A stretch of DNA of 64,000 bases from Jacaranda mimosifolia (taxonomy: Eukaryota; Streptophyta; Magnoliopsida; Lamiales; Bignoniaceae). The notes under the pieces are model-generated. The model saw nothing but the letters and a program-made list of their open reading frames with translations, did no database searches and was not told where the DNA came from. A program made the translations under genes and the position numbers. Shown piece by piece: positions 1 through 12,539 of this stretch (the stretch's first letter is position 1; each line of letters starts with the position of its first letter). The stretch spans positions 39,649,404 to 39,713,403 of the forward strand of contig CM032122.1 of NCBI GenBank assembly GCA_018894105.1, given 5' to 3'.

Positions 1-470
1 ATATACATATATATATTGTATACATATATATATTTTATTATTATTCTAATATTAAAAAAATCACTCAATTTCTTTTTCATCCTAAAAACCAAACGAAAAG
101 GCATTGGCTTTGTTTGGTTATGATGTTTCGGGAAAACATAACCAAATATATTTTCATTTTTCCTTCAAAACACACATTCTCCAATATATATACATATTAT
201 ATATATATATATTATATGTATTTTATTATTATTTTAACATTAAAATAATCGCTCAATTCAATTTTCACCTCAAAAACCCAACAAAAAAAATATTGATTTG
301 ACTGTTACAGTAAAAAAATATTTCCGCCAAAACATAAACAAATATATCAAAAAATAACTTTCATATTTCCAATAATTCATTCTTTCAAAACACATAATAA
401 AATTAAACAAAAAACATAACCAAACATAACCTAAGATATTCACATAACTCATATTTTACTGTACTTTATT
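1..470. repeat. AT-rich MITE-like repeat relics
   Basis: Two diverged copies of a segment lie at about 25-115 and 205-300 (shared ATTTTATTATTATT, TCACTCAATT/TCGCTCAATT and AAAAACC-type blocks). Around 114-436 there are imperfect inverted ends: GGCTTTGTTTGGTTATG on the left, and on the right CATAACCAAACATAACC, its near reverse complement. This is the pattern of a nested Harbinger/Tourist-type MITE. No clean target duplication is visible, so the boundaries are uncertain. The inner part (about 271-325, reverse orientation) shares a core with MITE relics elsewhere in the window. Confidence 0.4.
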
Positions 471-2423
471 CATCGGCCCCACAAAAATAATTATAGTTCA
501 GTGATCATTCTACTTATAACTCTACTGTACTCTAATCGTTGATTGCGCACTAATCTCATTTTATTACCATTAATAATCATAGGTTAGTAGTAATTAAATA
601 TATTATAGTTTGTCGGCCACAACAAAGTGTCATTACAGCCACTCATGTAGAGACAAAATGTTTTCCCGCTGATTTGTTGCACACTTATTCTTAATTGATT
701 TGTCACTATTACTATGAATTATTGCAATAATATTGACCATACAAGGTAGTGTAATAATATCATTTTAAACCTCTTATGAGATATTGTCTATTAGGTGTTA
801 TGTCTCGAGGTGAAGGGTCTAATCGAGTGCAGTTATTGACTCAGTGGTATTAGTTTCACATGTTCGGTTAGTTTGATTGGAATAATAAGGTGAGATACAG
901 TGTTTTTATCTCACTTTATTATTCGTTCGATTAAAGTGATAATAAATATTTGGACCAACATGAATACCCAAAGCCCCGTGTTTATATGTGCAATCCTTAT
1001 AGTAAATTAACCTGCCACCTCTCATGAGTTTGTTTATCATGTCAGTCAAATTATACCACGATGACAAAAAATCACACAAATTATTATATAATAAATAATT
1101 ATGGGATAACTTAAAAATTTAACCAAATAAGATAAAGTATAAGGTCAAAATTTTGAACTTATCAGATTTCTAATATGCGTGTGTGTAAATTAAAAGAGAA
1201 AAAAATGGTTCGTGATTGAGACTTTGTATAATGAGTCCTATTAGCAATTATTTCATATTTATTTTTGTTTTATGAAAAATTAATTTAAATTATTAAAGAA
1301 AATGTGTTGGAATATCAATATACTTATAATTTATTCTATATTTAATAAGAAATTGATAAAAGCTTTTTTATTATACTTAGAGTTGTTAATGAGTGGGACT
1401 TAATTAATTATATTTAATTTCATATTTTATCAATTTATTTTGAAATATCGATATTTATAATTTGATTTTATTCATCAAATATTTTAATTGATTAAAAATT
1501 TTAAATTCATATTGAATTCATGTTAAAATCCTACATCATTGATAGTATTAATCATACTATATAAGTTTCTAACCTCGACAATTATAAAGCAAAAGTGCCA
1601 TTTCTTGCCAAAAAGGCAATAAACATGACAATATAGACAGATATAGTAAGATACTTTGTGATCTTTACCATGCAAACACTTTTTTTTCTTTTTTTCTTTT
1701 TTATTAGAGGTGATATTTGTAGCCAAATTTCCTGATTTATATTTATGCATAGCTTACTATAATTAAATTTATTACTAAATATGAAGATTTAATCACAATA
1801 ATTTTTTTTCTCGCTAACACATATTGCTGTTATTATATTCTCTATTTTATTTTTTATTTTACTTTTATTTTATTTTATGAATATATGATATATATATTAA
1901 ATATTTTTTTATAAAAATAATTAATTGAAAAAAAGATACACTGAATATATAGCAAATTGAAATAAAAAATGAAATAGAGAATGAAGTAGAAGAAGCAAAG
2001 TACACGTATAGTGAAATTTTATTTTAAAAAAAATTAATAATGAAAAAGGAAAAACAAGAAGAAAAATAATTTATAAATATTTCTAAAATTCTCGATTCAT
2101 GTGAAATAAAATATTAATTATGATAGTCAAGGATAGTGTCGTTATAATGTTTATACAATTATAGAGAATATAAATTTCATAATAAATGCTCTTAAGATAA
2201 AATATACATTATGTACAGGAAGCACAAACGGTATTCTTACCTTTTTTATTTTTATTTTTAGTTAAATTATGAATTATTTTATGTTCTTTTAGTGGTCGAA
2301 GTGTCGGTGCTATGTGTTGACTCAATGTACAATCTTAAAACATGCATCCAGGAAAACACATGAAAACATGGATACCAAAATTGAAAACACACGAAAACAT
2401 GGAAATTGAAAATTGACAGTGAA
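471..2423. other. intergenic, no gene seen
   Basis: AT-rich sequence with no supported coding region; the short open frames here have no recognisable domains and low-complexity composition. An imperfect hairpin lies at about 874-935: arms around AATAATAAGGTGAGATA and TATCTCACTTTATTATT are separated by roughly 10 bases. It could be a small foldback element. Nothing else stands out. Confidence 0.5.
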
Positions 2424-2424
2424 A

Positions 2425-2761
2425 GGGCTTGTTTAGTTTTAATTCCATACCTCATTTTCACATTTTTTATTATTTAAAAATCAAAATACATTATTTTTTA
2501 CATATTTTTATTCGACATCATTTTCAAAATACATTCTCAATAACCTATACACCTTTCTCACAATAACTTATATATATTTTTTCTATATTTTATTGTTACT
2601 ATTTCTTTCCACCTACAACCTATCAATCCCAACATAATTTTTATTTTTTCAATTATTTATTTAAATATAAATTTATTTTTAACTAATTTTTACTAATTAT
2701 TTTTTCAAATTTTAAAAATGATGAAAATAAAAAAAAAAAATAAATAAAACTAAACGGGCCC
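2425..2761. mobile_element. probable MITE with inverted ends
   Basis: The left end GGGCTTGTTTAGTTTTAATT and the right end (reverse complement GGGCCCGTTTAGTTTTATTT) form imperfect terminal inverted repeats about 337 bp apart. The interior is AT-rich and non-coding. I cannot see a convincing target-site duplication, so the superfamily is left open (Harbinger- or hAT-like). Confidence 0.4.
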
Positions 2762-5676
2762 ACCAAACACAACCAAAATTTTTCTTCAAGACCCAAATAG
2801 TAATAGTCCGACGTGGGTGCATAGAACCAACCAGAATTTGTGTGTCTGTACGTAGTTATTTGTAACAAGGACAAAAAGCCGCAGAATCGGCCGCACCCAT
2901 TGACCTTAAAAATATGGCATAATAGTTGGTATATATATTAATATGCAACTTTATTCTACTTTTATGGTGGGAAAAAGAGAAAAAAAACAAAAAAAAGAAT
3001 ACAAAATTTCTTAATTTACCCTTAATCTCGCAACGTTCCCACTATCAATAATTTTTTATTTAAACCCAACCCTAATTACACCTTTTTTCCTCACTAAAAA
3101 GATGAATTTTACAAGAATATTCCATAAATACAAAGCTAATTTAAGATTTGAAAAAATAAAATACTTAAATCACGACATAGTGTTGTTGTGTCAGACTTTC
3201 TAGTATTGTGGTATTAAATTTATTTTTTCCGACGCGGTCACTTAACGGCATAATGTCACTTTTCCAGCATCATAGCGCTAATAAATTTGTCGTGATATTA
3301 CAGATCAATTTATTAATTCGGTCCAAAATAAAAATACAAAACACACATAAATAATAAAGTTGATCAGTTTTCAGAGTATTATTATTACTGAAAATAATTT
3401 ATAATTTATAATTTTTTTATGAGAATTAGTTACTTGACTAACACCTCAATGGTAGCTAATATTGTTGTGCTTTACTTCTAATTAAAGAAATTCAACTGTA
3501 AAATGAAATATGAAATATTGGTATTTATGAATTTGTTACATGCATGCAAAAGTCATATATAGATCATATTTTGTGATAATGGAAATATATAAATGATTTC
3601 AACTATGATAAGCCATATAAAGTTGAAGTCATGATGCAACTTTTTCCCATTTTAACCACCACCATCATGCAAAACTTTACTACTTTCAAATTTGGTTTCA
3701 TTGCATTGGCTTGGTAGATAATGATTGTTCAACAAAGTAATAAATATTTTAATATTATACATTGGCTCAATATTTCAAAAAATTGGAAAATGAAAGAGCC
3801 CATAACAATTAAGTTAAGAATATTCTATAATTGTATTGTAATTGTTGTAGTTAATGTTTTGCAATATTCAATAAATAATTAAAATATGTGGAAAGGTTGT
3901 AGAGAATTTTTCTTTATTGTTGATTGAATTAGTCACCATAAGGTGGATTGTAATGCTTAAATTATTTACATTTATAAAAATCCATTATTTATTGACTTCC
4001 ATAAGCCATAAATCTTTTCCATGCAAGATTTCTCTTGTACATGTAATTTAGTTTTAGTGAAAGAAACCCATAGAAAATGGTGCAATGAGCACATACTATA
4101 GTAATTAGAAATAATAAAAAAAAATTAATAAAAATTTCATATTATATGAGAAGTATCTTATTTAAACTTAAAATAGAAAGTAAAAGTTAATACTTGATAT
4201 AATAGATCCTCGAAAAAGACTAATAATAAATGCGAATGATAAGAAAACATTAAAAAAGAGGCAAAATAAATTACCGAACGTTGTAATAGCCAAACAAATT
4301 TGAATTTGCAAAATGAGAAGTTTTTCCAATTCTAAAACACTTTATTCTACCATAACTTTCTTATCATTGACTAAAATTAGATGATGAAGCATCAATGTGC
4401 TTAATATCAACTTTCACTTCCACCTAGTGGTGTGTTACCCCTTTTTCCTCCTCTGCATCCTCCTCAGCAATAAACTCTTTATCTCAATAACAACTCTCAC
4501 AAACTCATATCTTCCTCCATAATATCTCTGTGGTCATCTCCCTCAAGAATAATCTCTTTATTTTCAATAGCAACACTGACATCTCCTCCCTTTATAGAAA
4601 ACATGTCACATTGTTTCAAAGTACAACCACCTTGTAGTCAATGCATGTAATCCAACCATTTGATTACCATAATGGAGCTATCTTATAGGCTTTCAAATTA
4701 ATAGCATTCATTAATGACCATGTCCAATTAAATTATGAATTATTAAATTTTTTATAATGATATTATTATTTTCTTTAATAATTCATATTTATTTAATTGT
4801 ATATTCAAATGGATGTTAGTGAAAATTCTCAACAAAATATTTAGACTATTTTTGGTATTATTTTTAAAAAATAATTTTTATTCTCCAAAAATAGAATTAA
4901 ATATCTTTTTCAAAATTCAAAATTTTCACCCAATGTACTACTGGGAAACACCAATAATTTGGAATCATTACACTAATAAAAACGATACGATTTATATTTA
5001 TCCTAAAACTAACTTATGCCTATGGTCATTTAGTCCATTTGTATAAGTTTCACATTATATCATGAGTTCAAACTTATCAGATTTTTAGTATGGCGTGTAT
5101 ATAAATAAAAAAATATTTATTCTAAATTTATCTGATCACCTTATTATCATATTAATAAATTTAATTTCGATTTGATATAAAATACTCATTATTATCTCAA
5201 AATTAGTAAAATAAATATTTTTTAAAAATATGTCTTTAGGTATAAAAAAAAACATAAACCATCTAAATTTTCAACTGTATATCTATTTTAATCATTATTT
5301 TTATTAAAATATTTAACTACATTCTCGTTTTCATTTCAAACTTATATCTAATTTGTTAATTTTTAAAAATATTTAAAATAAAAATAAAAACATATTCAAA
5401 CGGTCTATAGCTGTATCACACACACATGTATATATGTAATAAAATATTATGCAAAAGTAAAACATTAGTCCAATGGGCCCATCGTTACACTAATAATTAT
5501 TTCACTATTCCCTAATACAGTAATACTACACTTCTATTCTCCTTCTTCTCACTCTCACACACACTCACTGTGAAAGAAAATGTGAATTCACACGCACACA
5601 CACAGAGTACAACCATCTTCAACATCAAGCCTAGGCCTCCATTCACACACACACACACACAAAGAGCATCCACAAG
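2762..5676. other. intergenic / formin upstream region
   Basis: AT-rich, with no supported gene. The last 150 bases become pyrimidine- and CA-rich: a CT-rich leader near 5537-5570 and a (CA)n tract at about 5643-5661 just before the formin ATG. This is consistent with a 5' UTR. I see no decisive TATA box. Confidence 0.45.
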
Positions 5677-8600
5677 ATGCCTACCACCACCGTCCTCCTC
5701 CCCCTCCTCGTCCTCTTTTCCTTCTTATCTTCCACCTCCACCCTCCACCACCGCCGCATTCTCCACCAACCCTTTCTTCCACAAGGTTCCATCCCACCTA
5801 CCCAACCCCCAACTCCCTCCCCACCATCCCCTCCCAAATACCCTTTTACTTTTGCCACCCCTGACAACTCTACCTTCTTCCCATCTGACCCATCTCCTCC
5901 TCCCCCACCTGCCCCTGTCTCATTCGCTTCCTTCCCCGCCAACATCTCCTCCCTCACCGTCCCTCGCCCCTCCAAACCCAATTCCTCCTCCTCCTCTAAA
6001 CTCATTGCCGCAGCTGTTGCCGCAGTCATTGCTGCTATTGCAGTCGTTTCCCTCGCCGTCTTCCTCCATCTACGCAGTCGGACCAGAACTCATGGATCAT
6101 CATCCTTCAACCAGTCCAAAACCCAAAGATCCGATAACAGCAGCACCGTTTCATTCAACCAGACTCCGGATATCCATCACATTCCGAAGCTTCAGAGACC
6201 TTCACAGTCCAGCTCAGAGTTCTTATACTTGGGCACTTTGGTCAATTCACATGCCCCCGGCGGCGGCACTGCTTTCAATGGAAGCAGCACAAGTACCACT
6301 AACTATACTAATGCTGCTAATTCTCGAAAAATGGACTCGCCGGAGCTCCGGCCATTGCCACCGTTGAACATGCAGCAGGGTTTTCGGCAGAATTTTCGGA
6401 ATAATGCTGACGTGGTGTCTAGTAAAGATGATGAGAGTGAAGAGTTTTACTCTCCCAAAGGCTCCATTACTGGCAGAGAGAGCTCGATTGGCACTGGATC
6501 AGCTTCTAGAAGGGGTTTTGCCGCTATAGAGGTGGAGAATTTCAATGGCTCCACGTCAAATTCCTCCTCCACTTACTCTTCTTCGGTTCCCGGATCGGGT
6601 TCTCCCGTGAGGTCAGAGTCGTCGAGTCTTTCTCCGGCAAATAATATGAGCCCGAGAAGTTCGATGCCCAAGTCGCCGGACTTAATTGAGATCCAGACTA
6701 TTGCAGCATTGCCTCCCCATATGCCGCCACAGCAGGAGACGCGAGGTCCGTTGTCCCAGGAATCTGCATCACCGTCGCCCCCGAGTTCGTCTTCCCCAGA
6801 AAGATATTCTAGGAGAAGTGAGGAATCTTCCCCGAGGATTTCGAATGTTTCGGATCAGAATGTGGAATCTTCGGTGAGAAATAGCAGCCTTGTCCAGCAT
6901 AACTCTACTGTTATTGCGACACCGTCGGAGGTACGAGATTTGGTGTTTCCGGAATCTGCACCGCCCATGCCCCTGAGTTCATTGTCCCCAGAAAGTCACT
7001 CCAAGAGAAGCGAGGAATCATCGCCGAGGATCTCGAATACATCCGATCAGAGTATGGAATCTCCGGTGAGAATTAGCAACCCTGTTCAGCATAACATCAC
7101 TGTTGTTCCAACACCGTGGGCGATACGAGGTTTGGCCTTTCTGGAATCTGCATCGCCCTTGCCCAGGAGTTCATTGTCCCCTGAAGGACATTCAAAGAGA
7201 AGTGAGGAATCATCGACGAGGATTTCGAATGCATCCGATCGGAATATGGAATCTCCGGTGCAAATTAGCAGCCCTGTTCAGCATAACACCACTGTTATTC
7301 CAACAACGTCGGCGATAAGAGGGTTGATGCTTCCGGAATCTTCAATGACCTGGAGTTCATTGTCCCCGGAAAGATATGCGAAAAGTAAGGAATCATCGCC
7401 TAGGATTTCGAATGCTTCGGATCAGAATGTGGAATCTCCTGTGAGAATTAGCAGCCCTGTTCAGCATAGCACCACTGTTATTCCAACACCGTCAGCCATA
7501 CGAGGTTTGATGCTTCCGGAATCTGCGATGACCCCGAGCTCATTGTCCCCGGAAAGATATGCAAATAGTAAGGAATCATCGCCTAGGATTTCGGATGCTT
7601 CCGATCAAAATGTGGAATCTCCAGTGAGAATTAGCAGCCCTGTTCAGCATAGCATCACCGTTATTCCAACAACGTCGGCCACACAAGGTTTGGTGATTCC
7701 GGAATCTACGATGACCCCGAGTTCACTCTCCCCGGAGAGATATTGGAGAAGTAAGGAATCGTCGCCTAGGATTTCGAATGCTTCCGATCAGAATGTGGAA
7801 TCTCAGGTGAGAATTAGTAGTCCTGTCCATCATAACAGCACTGCTATTCCAACACAGTCAGAGATGCAAGGTTTGGTGTTTCATGAATCTGCACTGGCGG
7901 TGCCACCAAGTGCATTGCTGCCGGAAAAATATTCGAGCAGAAGTGAGGAATCATCGCCTAGGATTTCAAATGCTTCCGATCAGAACATAGAATCTCCGGT
8001 GAGAATTAGCAGTGCTATTCCAACTCTGCCAGAGATGCAAGGTTTGCTATTTCAGGAATCTGCATCACCTTTGCCACCGATTGCATTGCCCCGGGAAAAT
8101 TTTTGGAGCAGAAGTGAGGAATCATCTCCTAGGAATTCGAATGTTTCAGATCAGAATGTGGAATCTCCGTTGACAATTAGCAGCCCTATCCAGGATCACA
8201 GCACTGTTACTCCAACACCTCCAGAGATGCAAATTTTGGCGTTTCAGGAATCTGCTTCACCGTTGCCACCAAGTGCATCATCCGCAGAAAAATATTGGAG
8301 CAGAAGTGAGGAATCATCACCAAGGAATTCGAATTTTTCAGAACAGAATGTGGAATCACTGGTGCAGACTAGCAGCCCTGTCCAGCATAACAGCACTGTT
8401 ATTCCAACACTGCCGGAGATGCAAAGTTTGGCGTTTCAGGAATCTGCATCACCGTTACCACAGACTGCATTGTCCCCGGAAAAACATTGGAGCATAAGTG
8501 AGGAATCATCTTCTAGGAATTCAAATGTACTGGATCAGAATGTGGAATCTCTGGTGAGAATCAGCGGCCCTGTACAGCATAGCGCAACTGCTATTCCAAC

Positions 8601-11600
8601 ACCTTCGGTGATGCAAACTTTGGAGTTTCAGGAATCTGCATCAACGTTGCCACTGAGTGCATTGTCCCCGGAAAGATATTCGAGGAGAAGTGAGGAATCA
8701 TTGCCAAGGATTTCTAATGTTTCGGATGAAAGTGTGGAATCTGAGGTGAGAAGTAGCAGCCCTGGACAGCATAAATCTCCATTGTCCGTGAGTTCATTGT
8801 CGCCGGAAAGATATTCAAGGAGAGGTGAAGAATCATCTCAAAGGATTTCGAATGACTCGGTTGAAAATGTGGAATCACCTATGAGAATTAGCAGCCCTGT
8901 ACAGCATAAGTCCCCTGTTTTTCCACCTCCACCAGTAACATCTCAGCCATTGCCTCCACCACGAGTTTCTGTTCCACCTCCACCTCCACCTCCACCCCTG
9001 TTGAGTAAAGTATGGGAAAGCCCTAGAACTCCAAATCCGCCAGCCAAAAAGCCCGTTGGTGAGCCACCTGCTTTAATAGCGCCCTTGAGACCAATTGCTT
9101 TTGAAGGTCCCTCATTGGTTTCTCCAATTGAGTTGCCTTCAATTGATTCACAAGCTGTTAAGAATGATGGTGATAAAGAATCTCCCACTAAGGAAACTGA
9201 GTACTCAAGTGAAGATATGGAGAGTACTCCTAAACCAAAATTGAAGCCATTGCACTGGGATAAAGTAAGAGCAAGTTCTGACCGGGAGATGGTGTGGGAT
9301 CAACTCAAATGCAGCTCTTTTAAGTATGATTCCTCTACTCTTGTTATAATAGAATATGGTCACCTTGTTAGTTGGATTGTGTTTTCAATTGTTATCTTTG
9401 ATGAGTTAATATGCATGTGTTGTTCGAGCAGAGTGAACGAGGAGATGATTGAAACTTTGTTTGTCGTGAATGATCCAAAACCAAACCCAAGGGAAGCAAC
9501 GAGATGGCAGGTTCTTCCCTCACCCGGCCAAGAAAATGGTAATAGGATTCTTGATCCCAAGAAGGCTCAGAATATTGCCATTCTGTTGCGGGCACTCCAT
9601 GTCACTGTAGATGAAGTTTGTGAAGGCCTTTTGGAAGGTATCCTATAACATTATTGCTTCAACATATATATATATATATATTATTTTAAAAGAAAAAAAA
9701 AAGTCTGATATTGAATCGAAGGCACTTCATTGCATTCTAATTATTATCGAGAGAGGCATAGTTAGGAAGGCAGCTTATTTCTTGGCTGGCCTAAGGATTC
9801 AAGAAAAATGTAGTCAAAATATGCACATCTATGTGTCTAAATAGCTTTAATTTACAAGTTCTTGAAACAGGATTATCAAAAGCTTTGTATAGAGCATTTG
9901 GTGCAAATTTTGAATCTATGTTCATTTTCATATCAATCTCCATTCACGAATTGCCATGTTAAAATCAGGACAGTAGGGGAACAATCCATGGGAAATTTTG
10001 TGATTATTTTACTTACCTCTTTGCTGGTTTATTTTCTCGAGAAGTGTTGATGTCCATCATCCACTAGGCATGTGCTGTAATAGTTTTGGCCTTGAACGCA
10101 GGCAATGCTGATATTCTTGGTACGGAGCTTCTTGAGAGTCTATTGAAGATGGCTCCAATGAAGGAAGAGGAACGTAAACTGAAAGAATACAAGGATGATT
10201 CTCCAATCAAGCTTGGGGCTGCCGAGAGATTTTTGAAGGCAGTTATTGATATACCTTATGCATTCGAAAGAGTAGATGCAATGCTATATGTGTCCAATTT
10301 TGAATCTGAGATTGAGTACCTTAAAAAGTCATTTTCAACTCTGGAGGTACTATTTCATATTACTATAAGCCTTTCATTCTACAAATATTTATCAGCTTGG
10401 GGCCAAAAAACTTGAATTGTAAGTGGAGATAGTGGATTGAATTTGCCGAATCTTTATGTGGATATTGAAGGAAACGTCATTACCAAGTACAGTTACCTTT
10501 TGAACATTAACTGACTTGAGAAGGTGGGTGCTACTAAAAGTTTTGTGTATGCATGTGGTTTGGTTTTTATGGGTAGACTCTGGCGAATACCTAGAAATGA
10601 TATCGCCATTCACTTCATGCACTGTTAGTGGAAGAAATGTCTACACCCTTTTCTTGGTTCTCCATGCTTAAAAACCTTCTTCAGCAGTAAGAGTGAACCC
10701 AAAATAGCAGTTTTTTCTTGTTGAGATGTGATTCTGCTGACTAGTGATTAGGCTTCTATTCTTTAGAGCTAGATTTCTTGTAAGTTGGGATAGCACTTAT
10801 ATGTGGTTTGACGATGCTGATTTTGAAGTTTTGATGTTACAGGCAGCTTGTGAAGAACTGAGGACCAGTAGGATGTTCCTTAAACTTCTAGAAGCAGTGT
10901 TGAAGACTGGGAATCGCATGAATGTGGGAACAAATCGCGGTGATGCACATGCTTTCAAACTCGACACACTCCTCAAGCTCGTTGATGTCAAGGGAGCTGA
11001 TGGTAAAACCACCCTGTTGCATTTTGTTGTTCAAGAAATAATAAGAAGCGAAGGTGCTCGTCTTTCTGGTGGGAGCCCATACGAGAACTACTCCTCCATT
11101 AATGATGATGCCAAATGTAGAAAACTTGGCCTCCAAGTTGTTTCTGCTCTTAGTTCAGAGCTCTCAAATGTGAAGAAAGCTGCCGTAATGGATGCAGAAG
11201 TGCTTAGTAGCGAAGTCTCCAAGCTTTCAAAAGGAATTGGAAATGTCAGAGAGATCGTCAGGTTAAACGAAATGATGCCCTTGGAAGAAAGTGGCAGCCA
11301 TAAGTTTTCAGACAACATGAACAGCTTCATGAAAATGGCCGAGGAGGAAATAATTAGGATTCAAGCCCAAGAAAGTGTTGCTCTGTCTCTGGTGAAGGAA
11401 ATAACGGAATACTTCCATGGAGACTCAGCCAAGGAGGAGGCTCATCCTTTCAGAATCTTCATGGTGGTAAGAGACTTTCTAACGATTTTAGATCGGGTCT
11501 GCAAGGAAGTCGGGATGATAAACGAACGAACTATAGTCAGCTCTGCCCACAAATTTCCAGTCCCAGTTAATCCCATGCTACAGCAAGTTTCGGGGGGGTT

Positions 11601-11655
11601 TCATAAGCGGCAATATACTTCCTCTGATGATGAGAGCCTTCCTCTTAATATTTAA
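5677..11655 (+). CDS. class I formin (FH1-FH2 actin nucleator)
   Basis: Membrane-anchored formin that nucleates and elongates actin at the plasma membrane. Exons: 5677-9323, 9432-9637, 10102-10346 and 10843-11655, all GT-AG and joining in frame to 1,636 codons plus stop. Domains in order: signal peptide (about residues 1-23); Pro-rich outer segment; one membrane helix at about 108-131 (Ala/Val-rich, followed by LRSR); Ser-rich cytoplasmic region with twelve units of 45-65 residues (about 375-1085); FH1 proline runs (about 1082-1110); FH2 starting near KPLHWDKV (about 1185) and including [27 protein letters not shown] and [12 protein letters not shown]. From memory, plant class I formins are usually about 800-1,100 residues, so this one is long because of the repeat array. 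The At5g48360 (FH9) relationship is inferred from neighbouring genes only. The start is the first ATG before the signal peptide. Class assignment is firm; the exact paralogue is not. Confidence 0.93.
6799..8935 (+). repeat. twelve-unit coding tandem repeat inside formin
   Basis: Twelve degenerate units, mostly 60-65 codons, begin with E-R/K-Y/H and contain [27 protein letters not shown] and TVIPTPSEMQGL-like blocks. Units 7 and 11 are shorter, and the last unit runs into the FH1 prolines. The array lies between the membrane helix and FH1. Variation between units is mostly in-frame substitution and whole-codon indels, so the reading frame was kept. Composition is Ser/Pro/Glu-rich and probably disordered, with many SP sites. 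Confidence 0.9.
9324..9431 (+). other. 108-bp frame-neutral intron in formin FH2
   Basis: GT at 9324 and AG at 9431. Splicing joins SSFK to [11 protein letters not shown], matching the FH2 consensus I know. The intron is a multiple of three and has no stop in the coding frame, so retention would add 36 mainly hydrophobic residues instead of truncating the protein. Confidence 0.8.
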
Positions 11656-12539
11656 TACACATATCAGATGACCTTTCCTTAGGCTTCTCAGCGTGATGCT
11701 TGTCAATCTTTTATGTACACAAGTTTGTTCTTTTTTCCTTTTTGATATTTTGTATTTATATTAGATAGATGAATGTAAAAAATATTTTGGAAGCCTTTTG
11801 AATCTTATAGATTTAAATGAAGAAAATGATCTCCTGGAAGCAGTAAGGCTATTGTGAGATTTGTCTATGGTGTATTTCTCCTGTAAAGCTTTTTGATTCA
11901 AGAAATCTTGCTCAAGTGAATGAGCACAGTTCCAAGCCTATAAATCCTTTACCGGGAAACAAAAATTTCTTCTGCTTATGGTTAAGATGTTAGGTGGAAA
12001 TTTTCTCCAGCCTTAAAGAGGAAAATATGTGGTGTTGCAAAAATATTCTAAGTATAATTTGGTAAAATCACAATATGGACATACTTTAAAATCATGGATT
12101 ATCACATACTAAATTAATTCTCTAATTTTTAAGGGCTCTTGCTTTCATTAGGGATAATTTCCCACCGTAGAAGATCTGATCCAACAGCCTAAAGATCTTA
12201 TAAACCCTAATGGGCTCGCAGCCTTAATGGACTTCAGCCCCGCTCACTAGAAATAGTCATAAATACGCACGTTTTGGAATTAGACTCATATTTCACGCTT
12301 TCAACTGCAAAAATCCGAGGTCACCCTCAAAAACTAGTTCTGGCAAGAACAATATGAGACTTGCAAATAGGGAACACAGCACTTCTCTTTGTATTACCAA
12401 TGAGAAATGAGAAATAAGAACTATTCCACGAAAGAAATCCCTACAACAACGAGTATTACAAATAACATCAGTCATATTCTATATTTTTGAACCAGAATCC
12501 AGCAAAAATTGCCTGAGTGTGAAACTGTGTTCAAAACGG
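11656..12539. other. convergent intergenic region, 3' UTRs
   Basis: Lies between the formin stop codon and the thioesterase stop codon (opposite strand). It must hold both 3' ends. AT-rich tracts and AATAAA-like hexamers are present but no gene is visible. Confidence 0.5.

Noticed and set aside
5570..6367. 265-codon open frame overlapping the formin start
   Set aside because: It is the +1-frame shadow of the GC/CT-rich formin exon 1, begins at a non-ATG codon and has only Pro/Ser/Leu low complexity.
6686..8497. Several short Arg/His-rich open frames within the formin repeat region
   Set aside because: They recur because the repeat units recur; they are alternative-frame readings of the same array.
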